From: Chrysomallon squamiferum
Taxonomy: Eukaryota; Mollusca; Gastropoda; Neomphalida; Peltospiridae
DNA: 64,000 nt
Direction: 5' to 3'
Assembly: GCA_012295275.1 (NCBI GenBank)
Contig: CM022672.1
Span: 3,703,443 to 3,767,442, forward strand
The position numbers and the translations under genes were made by a program. Position 1 is the stretch's first letter, and every line of letters starts with the position of its first letter. The notes beneath the pieces were generated by a model. It was given only the letters and a program-made list of their open reading frames with translations. It did not search any database and was not told where the DNA came from. Below, one piece after another: positions 1 to 11,687 of the stretch.

Positions 1-442
1 ACAGGTGTTTAGGTAATTTTAAACACATTTCTTTTACAGGTAAAAATATTTCTGTGTAAGAATGAAGATCACAGTAAAGAGCAGAGAACTCTTGCAGCAG
101 ATGAACACAACTGTTTACAGCATTAACCCTAAAACAAAGGATATGAAAATTAAAAATATTATTATTATTATTATGTGAATGAATGAACAGAACTTGTATC
201 TCAGTTCATTTTATTATTAACAGTTATTTGTTATGATAGAACTGCTTACAGCATTCAGTGGTTTATTCATGTTTACTACCAAATAATCTTATAAGGATTT
301 TCCCACAAACATTAAAACGTGCTCTGATCACAGCTAAATGGCTCTGGTTGGTAAGAACATGGTTATATTGCAATACCATTGACAAACATGCAGCTTCTAA
401 ATCAGCCTAAAATATATTTTAAAATACATCTTTTTTTTTTAC
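1..442. other. NOP14 intron sequence at the window edge
   Basis: AT-rich, with a short ATT repeat near 160. No in-phase continuation of NOP14 is visible on the minus strand, so this is read as intron 17. Confidence 0.6.
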
Positions 443-526
443 CTAAAATTATCTGTAGACAGCTCTTCCTGAACTGTCTCAGGACCCAACACTTTGACCA
501 CATTAAAGGCTTTAAGTTCACAGTTC
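443..526 (-). CDS. NOP14: NOP14 exon 17 (last in window)
   Basis: About 28 residues, NCELKAFNVVKVLGPETVQ then EELSTDNFR. Less conserved, but frame and splice sites (acceptor TTACAG, donor GTAAAA) fit. Ends phase 2, so the next exon must lie left of base 1. Confidence 0.78.
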
Positions 527-3500
527 CTGTAAAATAAATAAATAAATAAATAATAATTTAATCCCAATCTATATAACAAATTTAATTTGTATTATTTTTT
601 TTAATTGAACTAATGAAGCAGATATTTTTATACATGGATAAAAAATATTTTAAGATAACTAACAAATGTTTTTAAAAGTAGTTTTTTTCCTCTATTATAT
701 GGATTCAAGCTTACTTTGCTTCCTGAGATTCCACCACCAGCAAGTTCACTTCAGTTCCAACAGGTTTAAATGGAGGAACTAATTTTTCAACTGAAATTTA
801 AATGTGAAACCAAACAATTTAACAATAAATATATTAAAATATACACATCTACATAAAACAATATGTAAAAAAAAACCCACCTAATTATAATAATACACCT
901 ACTTTTGTTTGGTTCTTTTTCTGCTGAAAGAAACAGCACACCATGTAAGAAGTTGACAGCCTCAGGAAAATATCTTCTGGACAAACAGACATACTGAAAT
1001 ATACAGAGATAAACATTATTTATTATTTCACATGAATATCTTTCACAAATTAAATTACAAAAACATATTTCTTAAACACCAAGCATCAGTTTCCTCAAGA
1101 CAAGGTAAAACTATATTTTATATGTATCTGATTTGGCTGTCACTTGGAAAGACTTTATAACTTGTACAATGTTTTTATTAAATATATGTTGTTGTTTTTT
1201 CTGTTAATATCTATAAATGATTCTGTTTCTTTGAAATAAAATAAAACTTTATGTGCTGTCCCAGGGTGCCTGTAATATTTTTACTCCTCAAATAATTCAT
1301 ACAAACCTGAGCTTCATCTATCAAGTACCCAAGATACATATGAATTATTATTTTGTGCCAAAAACAGACACATTTCAGTCATCAATTTATATATGTATAT
1401 ACTAGCATAATTAATTCCTGTAAATAGATCAGCGTATGTGTTTTCTCTCACCTGTAAACAAAGTGTGCACAAAAACAGACCACTGGCCACATCTCGTTCC
1501 GTTTTCACTGGACACTGTAAAAACATTCAGGTAATTACACTGACCACTTGTTCTAAAAATGTTACTGATGAATTACTTCTTAGTTATTATCCTGTTAATT
1601 CATTTAATTGTTCCCCCCATCACATAAAAAACAAATTAAAAAAGATGAGCTCACAAAATATACAAAGAAAATATATAATCATACACACATACAGATATCA
1701 TTAGATATCATATGGAAGTGTTTGTGTGTGTTAATATGATTATGGGTAATTATTCACTTCATTTGCTAGTGTACAGATATCTCAGTATTGCCATAAAGTG
1801 ACATGATGGAATTGCTTTGAACATTACTGTTAATGTTCATATACAATAAAACTGAAGTTACTGGATATTAAAAAAAAATGTAAAAATAAATAAAAGAAGA
1901 AGGATTTATGTTAAAACAAAAAACAATGTCAGGTAAAACATACATACCTGTGCCAGCAGCTGACCAATAAGAATCATGGCAGGTGTTGTAACTGGGTGGT
2001 GGAAATCTGATGTGGGAAATAAAACTGACACAAGTTTCAGATAGAAAAACTGAGGAAAAAAGAAATAAAGGTTAAAAAAAAAAACTTTAAAATAAAAAAC
2101 ATCATGATAAAAATGATGATTATAATAAAATTGCTTGAATAATGTGAAAGAAGATAATAAAATAGTTAAGGTGATAAAAACAACTATAACAGTTTATGTT
2201 CAAAAAAATATTTTAAAATTACATAGTTAAATCAGAAATATAATTTTATTTATCTGAATTCTTATCTATGTAATTCAATGAACATTATATGGCATACTCA
2301 TAATATTGCATCACTTTACTTTATGAATACAAACGTTTTTGACATTATAAAAATATTACGTTTTTTTGACTGACTGAAGAATTTATACAATCATGCACAA
2401 CAACCTCAAAATCATTCTTCACATAACAGTATTACATTTTTTTGCTCACATAAACAAATCATAGAATCTTCTCACATTCATAAAACACATCAAAAACATT
2501 CTGTTAAAAAACTAAACAATTAAAGACAGTGTTTCGTTTAAAAATTAAAACCTCACCGTATCAAGATTAATTTTCAGTTGACGTCTGCTTCTTTCAGCTA
2601 TTTCTGAAAACTCGGCTTGTCTGTTGACTATCTGGTTTTGCATTTCTTCTGCAGCTAGATTTGGCATCTGCTGTGTCATTTCATACAGATGGACAGTCAG
2701 TTTGTCTATCAGTGGCATTTCTACTGACTCCTGAACAGACAGTTCACCAAAATACAGCACTAACAGCTTGAATAACGTCTGCAGATGGAATAAACCAAGT
2801 AATGGCAGTGATCACTATAGCATATTAGTTATAATAATAATATTAATAACAATAACATAAGTAACAGTTACAGGAGTGGTACTGATAATTTTGTATTAGT
2901 AGTAGCAGTAACAATAACAGCACTTGTAATAAATAAATAACAGTTGAAATGACTAGTAATGACAATAATTAGAAACTGCAGTGGTAATAATAATGACAAC
3001 TATATTAGTAGTAGTAGTATTGTGAGGGCAATGGTAGCTGTAACAGTTGTAGTAGTAGTAGTAGTAGTAGTAGTAGCAGCAGGACAGTAATGATAATGGG
3101 AATACGGAGTAACATAGTAAAGATTCTATAAATAAAAATGGATAGACTAATAAAACAAGAATAAAGAAGTAAGAACAAGATTACACACTTCCAACTTTTG
3201 TTTGTTTCCCTCTGCAAGACTTGGATGGTGACACGCCCGCACTCTGTGTATGACTGTCAACTTATCAGATGTCGAGTGTCCATCCAAAAGTTCTAACAGT
3301 TCTTCATAGCTTTCTGGTGCTGAAATGTTTTTTTTTATGAAACTTTAATTTAATCAAAATTTTTGAAACTTATTATACAGATGAGTTGCTAACAGAGAAA
3401 CCAACTGGTCCCTAGGGATCAATAAGCATCTGTGTTGAAGTGACAAAGATAAATAATTTATCGTTTCTCCTATCTTTTCACTCAATGTGCATTTAGGTTA

Positions 3501-6500
3501 AAACTCTTTACACTCTTATGGAATGGTTGAAAAGAAATGGAACACTGAAGGTGACGACAGGACATCAAGGGAGATATGAATCTAAACATTTGGGGGCCTC
3601 TGCATTAGACTATTTTTCAAAGTAATTAAAAATGTAAAACAAAATATATCTTGTACATATATATGTACGTATGTAATATGTATGTATGTATCTAGATAAG
3701 GATATAAAAACTTATTCTTACCTTTAAATATATATGGTAATTCCTTCTTGGCAGCTTCAATCACTGCTTGTTTTGCCTACAAAGATTTGATAATTATTTC
3801 AAATATAAAAATCGTGTAGAAGGACTGAAAGGTATTAACTGAACGGTCTTTATTTTGGTTATAAAATTTTTTTGGTTTGTTAGAATATGCAACTGTCAGT
3901 TTTCAAAGTATATTATACCTATCTAACAAATACATTTTAACAAAGTAATTCAATTAATTAGTTATTAACTGGAATATTATCAATAAAAACTCACTTTAAT
4001 TTCTTCTTTGGTTTCAGGTGTCTTTTTCAAAGCAGATTTCAGCTGGCTTTTTTCATCAAAATCACTTTTGTGAGAAATGGTGGTATTTTCCTTAGAAACA
4101 GGAACATCGACACTTTTGTTAGAAATTGAGTCAGTTTTCATTTCTTCTTCCTCGTCACTTTCTTCTGACATGATGTCAGCAAAACTGTCATCACTGTCAC
4201 CGTCTTCATCATCTTCAACACTCTCTTTGTCATCATCTTCACCCTCCTGGTCATCATCATCATCGGTCTCTCCTTCAACATCATCATCTGGTTCATTATC
4301 ACATTTCACACCGTCATCATGTATGGAATTTGCATCATCATCGTTAGAATCTTTTACCATTTTGCCATCATGAAATCTGACAGTTCTCTTGTTTTTGTCA
4401 GGGTTGTCAATAACGAATCTACAATGAAAAAAGTAATAACAAAATAAATAATGAATAAATGAACAGAATTAAAATAATAAAAATAATAATTATGAAATAA
4501 GAGAGAAATAAATAAACATTGAAAAGATAATAACAATAATAAAATAAATATTAAATATTAAAAAAAAAAAAATGAATTAAAACAATAAGTAAAGAACCAA
4601 GGATTAATTAAAAACGGATAGTAAAGAAAAAAAAAAAATTGATCAGCTATAAATTACAAAACTAAATCAAACATTTTTTCAAAAAATAAATGAAGTATTA
4701 TATTATGAGATTTACCCATCATTAAGATCATCAGCAGAAACATGAGACTGTTTTTGTGTGTTTGACGATGTGGTTATACCTTTCATTCTCATTAATCTAT
4801 CAGCCTGCAAACAAACAAACAATAATTAATTCTGATAAATGGAAGTAACTGTAGACATTTAACCAGTAATTAATGTTACAAGTTGCAACTTGTCTTTTCA
4901 ACATAATATAAAACTGAAATAAATTATCAAGATTCTGCAAAAATATTTCTGAACAAAATGAAAAACAATGATGTCCTTGAAACAATAAAATGTAGCTGTG
5001 ATGGTGAATGAATGACTGTTAATATTAACTGTTACTAGATTTGAACTGTACATTTAACATATGAAATAATGATATTATCCACAGTATGGATTAGTTTATA
5101 TATTACACCAAATAAGAAAAGAAACTGATACCACGAGGTACTTACAACAAGAGAGAATAGGTAAAATATATAATATGAAAAACTGTAATATAGTAATAAA
5201 ATAAAAGAAAGTGAATTACTGAACAACAATTAACCAACCTCCAGTTTTTCTAATTTTTCTTTTTCTTCTTTGGCGAGTTCCTCAGGGGTCTTCAAACGAT
5301 CTGTAGCCTATAATAAAAATAAAAAAAATATTTTAAATTTAAACAGCAAATGAAATACACTGTGTAATGGTAATTCACACAATTTTATATTAGTTTTGGT
5401 ATCAAATATTTGATGGGTTTTATGTTTTGGTTATTACTGCATAATGAGACAACTGGTTCAAGAAACAAAATCTTCATTAACATATTCTAATTATTAGCAT
5501 CAAGAGATTCTGATATTCCAAGAAACAATAAACCAGTTACAGTGCACTGGAGCAGGATAACTCTGTGATCTATTGATCCTTTAGGCAAAAGCCAACTCCC
5601 TTAACAAAAATAACATTAATTATTTACCAATGTCTGGGTAAATTTTTACTGAAGTTTAAACATCCTAGATTTACAATGTAAACAGTACAAAGATACAGAA
5701 GATTTTTATTAGCATCTTAATTACTATTACTTACTTTGCCTTTCATCTCATATCTCAGTTCTCTGACTGTGATGTCATATTCATCTGCTGTCTTCTTTTT
5801 ATTATCTAACTCCTCCCGACTAGATTTCTGTGTGAGGAAAAAAAGAATGTAACAAATAAAAGAAACATCTTAATGAGTGTAATATTACTATTTTAAATGT
5901 TTCTTAATCAAGACCTTTGAGAGAAACTGTAAGTATAAATATATGGTTATCAATCAACCAGCTATTTTGATCATGTTTACATCTACTGAAGATTTAAGCA
6001 TATCTATCTTGAGAAGACCTAAGAACCTTGAATAATCTTATTAAGTGCTGGTGATAATATTTCTTAGTTAAAGTGAAGACAAGTACAAAGTATTTCATTT
6101 CAACTATTAAATGTTGTTAATATCCCAGTGTTGGGATTTGAACGCTTTATCTAGCAAACTGATTCTCCAGTTAAAGTGAAGGTTTATAAAACTTGTTACA
6201 TCTCAACTATTTAACTATATTCACTTTTTCATAGAAAGGTAAGAACCGGCCACAGCTTTTTATTAAACAGTAAAATAACTAAACAAAATGGGAATACCTC
6301 AATAGATGATGCATCAGGGTATGATTTCATCATAACAGAACTTTACTTCTGAACACTATAGTTATAACTGTACAAATAAATTCAACAGGACTATATTTAT
6401 TAGCTACAGTAATATGAACTTAAGATTTAAGATATTTCTGGAATGGGAATAACATCTGCCCCTATAGGAACTGATCATGCTGATTATTAGATAATTCTTA

Positions 6501-8740
6501 GACAAAATTAACAGTTAAAAAGTGATAAATTCTCACAAAAGCTGTTATAAGCTGCATGACATCTTTCCATTCCAAGTCAACTTTTTCTGTCAGCTCTATA
6601 GTTTCTTCTCTTTCTGTCTGTCGCTCATACTGAAAAATAAAAATAAAATATACAAACGTAAATTATTCTTTTTGTGTTTTTATTTCAGTTAACAAATGTG
6701 TACAATGCACATTTTCACACCTGTAAACAAATACAAAAATTAATAACTTAATAAATAAAAAAATAAAAAATTACAAAATAAATAAAAAACTAACAAAACA
6801 AACAACAAGCATATAAGTGTAAAACAAAAACAAAAAAAGAAAAAAATTAAATGAAATAAAAATAAAATAAAGATAAAATAAAGATAAACACTAGATGAGG
6901 GGTCTCAAACATATGTCACACAGACTAATTATACATGACTGGCAATCATCTGTTTGTTTGCCAGTAACACTGCTTTCATTGCCACAGGCTTGCCATATTC
7001 CACAAAATAAGCTCTAATATTCAATAAAATGTCTGATATATTACATTTATTTACGTTTATGTAGTTCCTGAAAACTGTAACATCCATACCTCTCCACACC
7101 ACACCTTTATCCTTGGCTTGTCGGTCCTCTTACTGAATACATAATGGCCCTTTTTCCCCCTTGGATTTGAGACCCCTGCCCTAGTTATTCATGCATCATA
7201 TACTAATGAATGATAATATCCAGTGCAGCCGTTTACCAATAAATCTCATTATCATCTGAAATTACCTTTTCTTTTTTAGACTTTGCAATCATTTCCTCCA
7301 TTCTTTCTTTCCACGTTTTCTTCTCTTCCTCATCATCTTTCCGTTTTAGGAAACCTCCAAAATGTTCCTCAGCAACAAGTGTTGCTAAAAAAAAAAAAAA
7401 AATGAGAGAGAATCAGCATACTACTATAATAATGGTTACTAGATGACAACTGTTCCTTTCAAATAATATAAAAATACAGGAAACTCAATATATTTCTTCT
7501 TAGTCATATTAGTCAGAATGAAATGTATCTTTCATAAGCCTTTCTATAAAAATATCATGGTATTAATAACTATCAAAAATGAGCATTCTGTGTGACTAAC
7601 CTATGCATTTTCCTTTAAAAAGGACATTCTTACTCATAACAAGAAATGAACAAACTATGGTCCATGAAACAAATTGTAATAATTTATAAACAAAGAAATA
7701 AAAATGAAAAGTAATTGGATAAGGAAGATGTTTATTTGAAAGTAAAACTACATCAGTGTCTCAGAGAAAAGAATAGAAAAAGTTACATCACAAAGACCAT
7801 TTAAAAACAAAATTGTTTACTTTATTTTTTGTAAGACCAAAAAATATGACAAAAGCTAACATTATCCATCTCATTTTGCCTGAGTTACCAACTGGCAAAC
7901 AAACTGCATAGTATTCAGTAACCATGCAGTAGAGAGTAAATACTTGGTATTTCTATGTTTACTTCTACAGTAAAGGAAATAATCATAAAACTTACAACTT
8001 AGCTTTCCTTTATCTTCATCATCTTCATCATCGCTGACGACTGGATCTTCAAATTTCTCAATCTCTGACAACGACTGTCCATAGTGAGTGAGTTCTTCTT
8101 CATCATTTAAACTGTATTTACCCCTCTCAAACTGTCTCTGTAATAATAGGTAACTGATCATTTAAACAGTAAAATTCAAATTTACAGTTGTTCTTATGCC
8201 TTTGTCCAACATGTAATAAATAATGAATGATAAACATTATTTTACTGTAGGCTAAATCTGGTACCTTAATATTAATAATTTATATATAAAATAATGTTAT
8301 TATGCTTGGTATTTTAATATACAATGGTAAATAATATGCATAAAAGTAATAACTATAATGATCCTCAATTTTTCTTTTTTCTTTATAAATCTTAAATGTG
8401 CTCTTTTCAAATGCTATAAATAAATAAATATTTATGATAACTGATACATTAGTAAATTTTCATATTTATGATTTTTGCTATGGCTATCATTTGATGTGAT
8501 CCACTAACAGAACAGCAACAACAGATCTTTAATACTGTAAATCTATAAACAAATTATAACCCAGTCCAAAAGTGATCTTAGATATTTTTTTGTTTTGTTT
8601 TGTTTTACATACCTCTCTTTCTAAAGCAAATCGTTTCAGCATCTTTTCATCAACAGAAAGTCTGGTATCATTTTCTCCAAATCTTTTGTCAATGAACTTG
8701 TTGGCTTTGAACCTGTCCTTATATTCATGAAGTAGAGTGG

Positions 8741-8790
<50 letters not shown>

Positions 8791-9377
8791 AAAGGTAAAT
8801 AAATAATAAATATATAAATAACCTAAAAATAACAAACAATAAACAAATAACATAATAATAATAATAATTAATAAGTAAATATTTAAAGATTACATTTCAA
8901 AGTACTTGTGATTAAAATAAATTAAAATTAAAATAAGAAATAAACACAAATTTTATAACAAACACAAAATAATTACATTTAACTCAATTTAATTTTAAAC
9001 AACTTTCATATGATACATTTTGTAACTGATATTTTGTTTTTTATTGTTACTATTAAATAACTACAAATAAACTGTAAAGTTGGTGCCATGAACAGCATTG
9101 ATAAGTACTTGGAGAAAATATGACACATGACTTATGCTACTTGTTTATGTTACAGTTACCAGATCAACTGATTTAAAAATAATAATTTTACTTTTTTAAT
9201 AGCCTTTGAACGAGACACTCCAGGAGCTCCTTTGTCATATTTTGATATCTTCTGACCCAACACATGATGCTTTTGACGATTAATCTTAACTTCAAAGGGA
9301 TTTGTTTTCTTGTTAACTTCAGCTTTCTTTGTTCTCACTTTGTCTGAAACAAACTTCTTTTTCTTCTTTGCTACCAT
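443..9377 (-). CDS. NOP14: NOP14 nucleolar protein, 5' 17 exons (3' end outside window)
   Basis: NOP14 acts in the nucleolus in the small-subunit processome, where it is needed for 18S rRNA maturation and 40S assembly. Seventeen exons can be chained in frame with consistent phases and code for about 724 residues; the human protein is about 857, so the C-terminal basic region is missing here. Signatures seen: a Lys-rich N-terminus followed by NPFEVKINRQKHHVLGQK, then GVSRSKAIKK; EELTHYGQSLSEIEKFED; EEHFGGF; a WKERMEEMIAKSKKEK helix; DEYDITVRELRYEMKGK; SADDLNDG; an acidic stretch of about 100 residues (roughly 330-420); AEGNKQKLE; and VLFPTSDFHHPVTTPAM. All match the order of the NOP14 family as I remember it. 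Oddity: the acceptor AG expected before exon 2 is absent (see finding). The gene is arranged head-to-head with NMNAT. Confidence 0.93.
715..790 (-). CDS. NOP14: NOP14 exon 16
   Basis: About 25 residues including LVPPFKPVGTEVNLLVVESQ, aligned to the human HPFRALGKNSELLVVSA region. Acceptor TTTCAG, donor GTAAGC. Phase 1 to 2. Confidence 0.85.
903..993 (-). CDS. NOP14: NOP14 exon 15
   Basis: Residues 641-670 plus one base: YVCLSRRYFPEAVNFLHGVL, matching human YVALSQRFIPELINFLLGIL. Acceptor TTTCAG, donor GTAGGT. Confidence 0.92.
1452..1514 (-). CDS. NOP14: NOP14 exon 14
   Basis: Residues 620-640: CPVKTERDVASGLFLCTLCL, matching human CPILSLQDVVKGLFVCCLFL. Acceptor TTACAG, donor GTGAGA. Confidence 0.9.
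1948..2049 (-). CDS. NOP14: NOP14 exon 13
   Basis: Residues 586-619. FYLKLVSVLFPTSDFHHPV is nearly the family consensus. Acceptor CCTCAG, donor GTATGT. Confidence 0.93.
2557..2778 (-). CDS. NOP14: NOP14 exon 12
   Basis: Residues 512-585. Contains LFKLLVLYFGELSVQESVE and PLIDKLTVHLYEMTQQMP, aligning with the family's helical region. Acceptor CTGCAG, donor GTGAGG, phase 0 to 0. Confidence 0.92.
3189..3319 (-). CDS. NOP14: NOP14 exon 11
   Basis: Completes APESYEELLELLDGHS and ends CHHPSLAEGNKQKLE; both motifs are strongly conserved in NOP14. Acceptor TTTCAG, donor GTGTGT, end phase 0. Confidence 0.93.
3722..3776 (-). CDS. NOP14: NOP14 exon 10
   Basis: Residues 450-467 plus one base: AKQAVIEAAKKELPYIFK. 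The ELPYIFK matches human DELPYTF. Acceptor TTGTAG, donor GTAAGA. Confidence 0.88.
3995..4418 (-). CDS. NOP14: NOP14 exon 9, acidic domain
   Basis: Residues 308-449. Starts FVIDNPDKNKRTVRFHDGKM, then about 100 residues dominated by Asp and Glu, then a Lys-rich end. Long acidic tracts are usual in NOP14 and other ribosome-assembly factors. Acceptor TTGTAG, donor GTGAGT. The opposite strand is open for about 98 codons as a Ser-rich shadow only. Confidence 0.92.
4716..4804 (-). CDS. NOP14: NOP14 exon 8
   Basis: Residues 279-307 plus two bases. Begins ADRLMRMKG (human counterpart AERLRRMLG) and ends in HVSADDLNDG. Acceptor TTGCAG, donor GTAAAT, end phase 2. Confidence 0.9.
5239..5307 (-). CDS. 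NOP14: NOP14 exon 7
   Basis: Residues 256-278, a charged helix ATDRLKTPEELAKEEKEK that matches the family's KTEAELAKEEQE segment. Acceptor TATAG, donor GTTGGT (weak consensus), phase 0 to 0. Confidence 0.88.
5545..5615 (-). repeat. degenerate SINE-like fragment
   Basis: Shares TGTGATCTNTTGNTCC and the following spacing with the tRNA-like sequence at 23541-23616. Weak; probably an old copy of the same short interspersed repeat. Confidence 0.3.
5735..5827 (-). CDS. NOP14: NOP14 exon 6
   Basis: Residues 225-255. Contains DEYDITVRELRYEMKGK, the counterpart of the conserved DAYDMMVRELGFEMKA motif. Acceptor CACAG, donor GTAAGT, phase 0 to 0. Confidence 0.92.
6537..6629 (-). CDS. NOP14: NOP14 exon 5
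   Basis: Residues 194-224, YERQTEREETIELTEKVD followed by a WKDVMQLI segment, matching the human region with ELTEKLDQDWKEI. Acceptor TTTCAG, donor GTGAGA, phase 0 to 0. Confidence 0.9.
6897..7178. mobile_element. hAT-like MITE inside NOP14 intron 4
   Basis: The ends are inverted: left GAGGGGTCTCAAA, right (reverse complement) CAGGGGTCTCAAA, one mismatch in 13. They are flanked by 8-bp near-repeats, CACTAGAT on the left and CCCTAGTT on the right (6 of 8 equal). An 8-bp target duplication and CAGGGG-type ends are typical of hAT transposons. The 282-bp inside has no coding capacity, so it is non-autonomous. The interior near the right end holds GGGCCATTATG on the reverse strand, which I recall from this kind of element. 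Confidence 0.65.
7266..7384 (-). CDS. NOP14: NOP14 exon 4
   Basis: Residues 154-193. Reads TLVAEEHFGGFLKRK and ends with the charged helix KERMEEMIAKSKKEK. Acceptor TTTTAG, donor GTAATT. Phase runs 1 to 0. Confidence 0.9.
7996..8137 (-). CDS. NOP14: NOP14 exon 3
   Basis: Residues 107-153 plus one base. Contains ERGKYSLNDEEELTHYGQSL and EDPVVSDDEDDEDKGKLS, the best conserved N-terminal block of the family. Acceptor TTACAG, donor GTAAGT, end phase 1. Confidence 0.93.
8613..8744 (-). CDS. NOP14: NOP14 exon 2
   Basis: Residues 63-106, reading KSTLLHEYKDRFKANKF and ending LKRFALERE, a clear NOP14 match. The donor is GTATGT. The 5' edge is set by homology and frame only: on the coding strand it follows a run of about 43 T with no AG, so the acceptor is missing or hidden. 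Confidence 0.85.
8746..8788. repeat. poly(A) homopolymer, 43 bases
   Basis: An uninterrupted A run on the plus strand (T on the NOP14 coding strand) immediately next to NOP14 exon 2, where the acceptor should be. Confidence 0.9.
9192..9377 (-). CDS. NOP14: NOP14 exon 1 (start codon exon)
   Basis: Residues 1-62. The ATG at 9377 opens a Lys-rich N-terminus leading directly into the conserved NPFEVKINRQK and PGVSRSKAIKK motifs. It ends in phase 0 at a GTAAAA donor (rc of 9186-9191). A 5' UTR intron is possible: a donor-like TTG|GTAAGC on the minus strand near 9960 and AG dinucleotides just upstream of the ATG would fit, but this is not proven. Confidence 0.9.
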
Positions 9378-10410
9378 TCTGTTTTTATTGCTGTGTCTAT
9401 ATTAATTGTGTGAAGGGTTTTACTTTAGAATACAATACTTATTATATTTAAACAATTATTTATTGACGAAAACAATTCTGATATAAAAAGATAATAAGAA
9501 ATATATACTACATTATATCTGTTTATGATACAGAGGAAACAAAACCCATCACCAAAACAATTTAACATAGTAACATTACATTTTAACAAGATCTAATCAA
9601 ATATTTAGTGAAGTAATCAATTTAATGTATTTCAATTACTTTTACATTAATAACAGATTTTCAGTTATCTGTTTATTATAACAAAGCTTGAAAGTAAGAA
9701 AATACAGCATGCCTTTCAATTTCAACTTACATAATTATAGCTTTACAACATACACGCCACACGACTGACAACATAAGTTACATATGATATATGATATAAA
9801 TTTTAATCATGAAGTGATGAACATAAAAGTTAAACTAAGAATCGTAATATAATTATACGCAATAATCATATTAAACAAAACATCAAAAAATTAAATTTCC
9901 ATCTTATATTATCTAATTCGTGTCATACATACATTATTATGAATATAAGTAACTCAACGCTTACCAATTAGTTGAATTACAAGTAGAAAAACTAGCAGAC
10001 GCTGCACATGTTGATGGGCGCAGCCATTACAGTGATTATTATCAGATAAACGAGATTTTGATCAATTTTCAAATTTAAGCATAATATTATATTTGCTTCA
10101 TCCGCAACCAGTGAAATGTGATTTAAAATTATATGTTGCTTTGATAGAAAAATTTAAATTATTATTTGTGTATTTTTTAAACACACGCCCCCATGCTTTT
10201 AAACTCGATAAAAAACGCCCCGTGATCAAAACAAAGAACTAAACAAACTTAATATTTATGGGAATTGTAGGCGGGATTTGTTCGTCTCTACGTGGAGTTA
10301 CTGTATTCCCCCCATGTAGATTCATGAATATTAAAGTGACAGGCATCAATCATCATGACCCATTTTATCGCAAGGGCAAAGAAATGTTTCCCAGACCATC
10401 TAGTTTCGTT
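9378..10410. promoter_or_regulatory. Intergenic region between NOP14 and NMNAT (shared promoter)
   Basis: The two start codons are about 1.03 kb apart and point away from each other, so both promoters must lie here or in 5' UTR introns. The middle part (about 9980-10030) is less AT-rich and has GGGCGCAGCCATTAC. No coding exon was found. Which bases are 5' UTR cannot be told from sequence alone. Confidence 0.55.
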
Positions 10411-10489
10411 ATGGCGTCTCCGACAAAAGTAATGCTTATAGCGTGTGGATCTTTTAATCCTGTAACAAACATGCATCTGCGGATGTTTG
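10411..10489 (+). CDS. NMNAT1: NMNAT exon 1
   Basis: Residues 1-26 plus one base; carries the ATP-binding GSFNP and His22. Donor GTAAGA. The ATG at 10411 is chosen because the protein family starts within a few residues of this point; in-frame ATGs at 10258, 10324 and 10384 are alternatives. Confidence 0.93.
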
Positions 10490-11326
10490 GTAAGATATTT
10501 ATTACTTAGCATGCCAAGGGTACATGGTATAAATGACTAAACATGACTGTTTTGGGATAGAATAATGCCGGTTTAACGTAAAGAAGAATAATCCGGTGGA
10601 CGTAAATACCGTAATCAGCCGAAATAATAACAGATATGTGATTGTTGTTTACAGATTTCGTTTTTCTGTTCTGTTCTTTTCCTTTCCCTCTTTCATTTTT
10701 CCCTTTTTTTTTTTTTTTTTAAAATTATTATTAACATTATTATTATTATTATTATTTATTTAATATTTAAAAATTATTTTCATTTATTTATTTGTTATTG
10801 TTATTATAACAAATGCCATACTTTCATTAATAAATTACTAATCCTGTCTGGATTTGATTATCAAAATATAATGAGGAAAATAGTGGAAAAAACCCCTCAC
10901 TTTTGATATGTCTACTTGCTCATTATGTTATAATTATCAACATACTATAGTATATGTATATTAACTGATTCAACAAATATCAAATGTGTATTGTTTTAAT
11001 TGTCATTCTTGGAAAATATTTGGCTCATGCAGAGAGGATATATATACATACAACCACACTCAAGCAAACATATTCACACAAACACACACACACATATGCA
11101 GAAGACAGACAGAACAAGTAAAAGAAAAAAACCCACCTCTACACCTTAACTTCTTGCAGTTTACAAAAATATGTTTCATTATTTCAGAACTTGCTCGGGA
11201 TCAGTTAAATAATACAGGACGTTATCAAGTTGTAGGTGGAATTATTTCTCCTGTTAGTGATGGATATTCAAAAGAGGTTAGATTTCTTTATTAACTTTAT
11301 GTTTTGTCTGTCACTGAGTGTGTGTG

Positions 11327-11357
<31 letters not shown>

Positions 11358-11648
11358 CTGTGTGTGCGTGTGTGTGTGTGTGCGTGTGTGTGTGTGTCCA
11401 ATATCTCTTCATAATAAATTTATGCTCTTCTAATGTCAACTTGCATGGCATGGTTGAAAGTGAATGAAAATAATGATACTTCAGCTGCATCGCAATTAAA
11501 AATTAATTGTGTGAACTGTATTTAGATTTTGTCAGGCCAATTGCATTGCAAGTAACAAGCCAATATTGTGATTCATTATGGAACGAATATACATATTTAA
11601 TAGAGTTTGTTTCAGCTTAAGTGTGTAGTAATTTTACGGACATCCTTT

Positions 11649-11687
<39 letters not shown>

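Noticed and set aside
4077-4373. 98-codon Ser-rich plus-strand frame
   Set aside because: Complement of the acidic NOP14 exon 9; Asp/Glu codons read backwards give Ser codons.
6120-6190. GTTCAAATCCC (minus strand) as a tRNA B-box
   Set aside because: No matching A-box or cloverleaf at the right distance.
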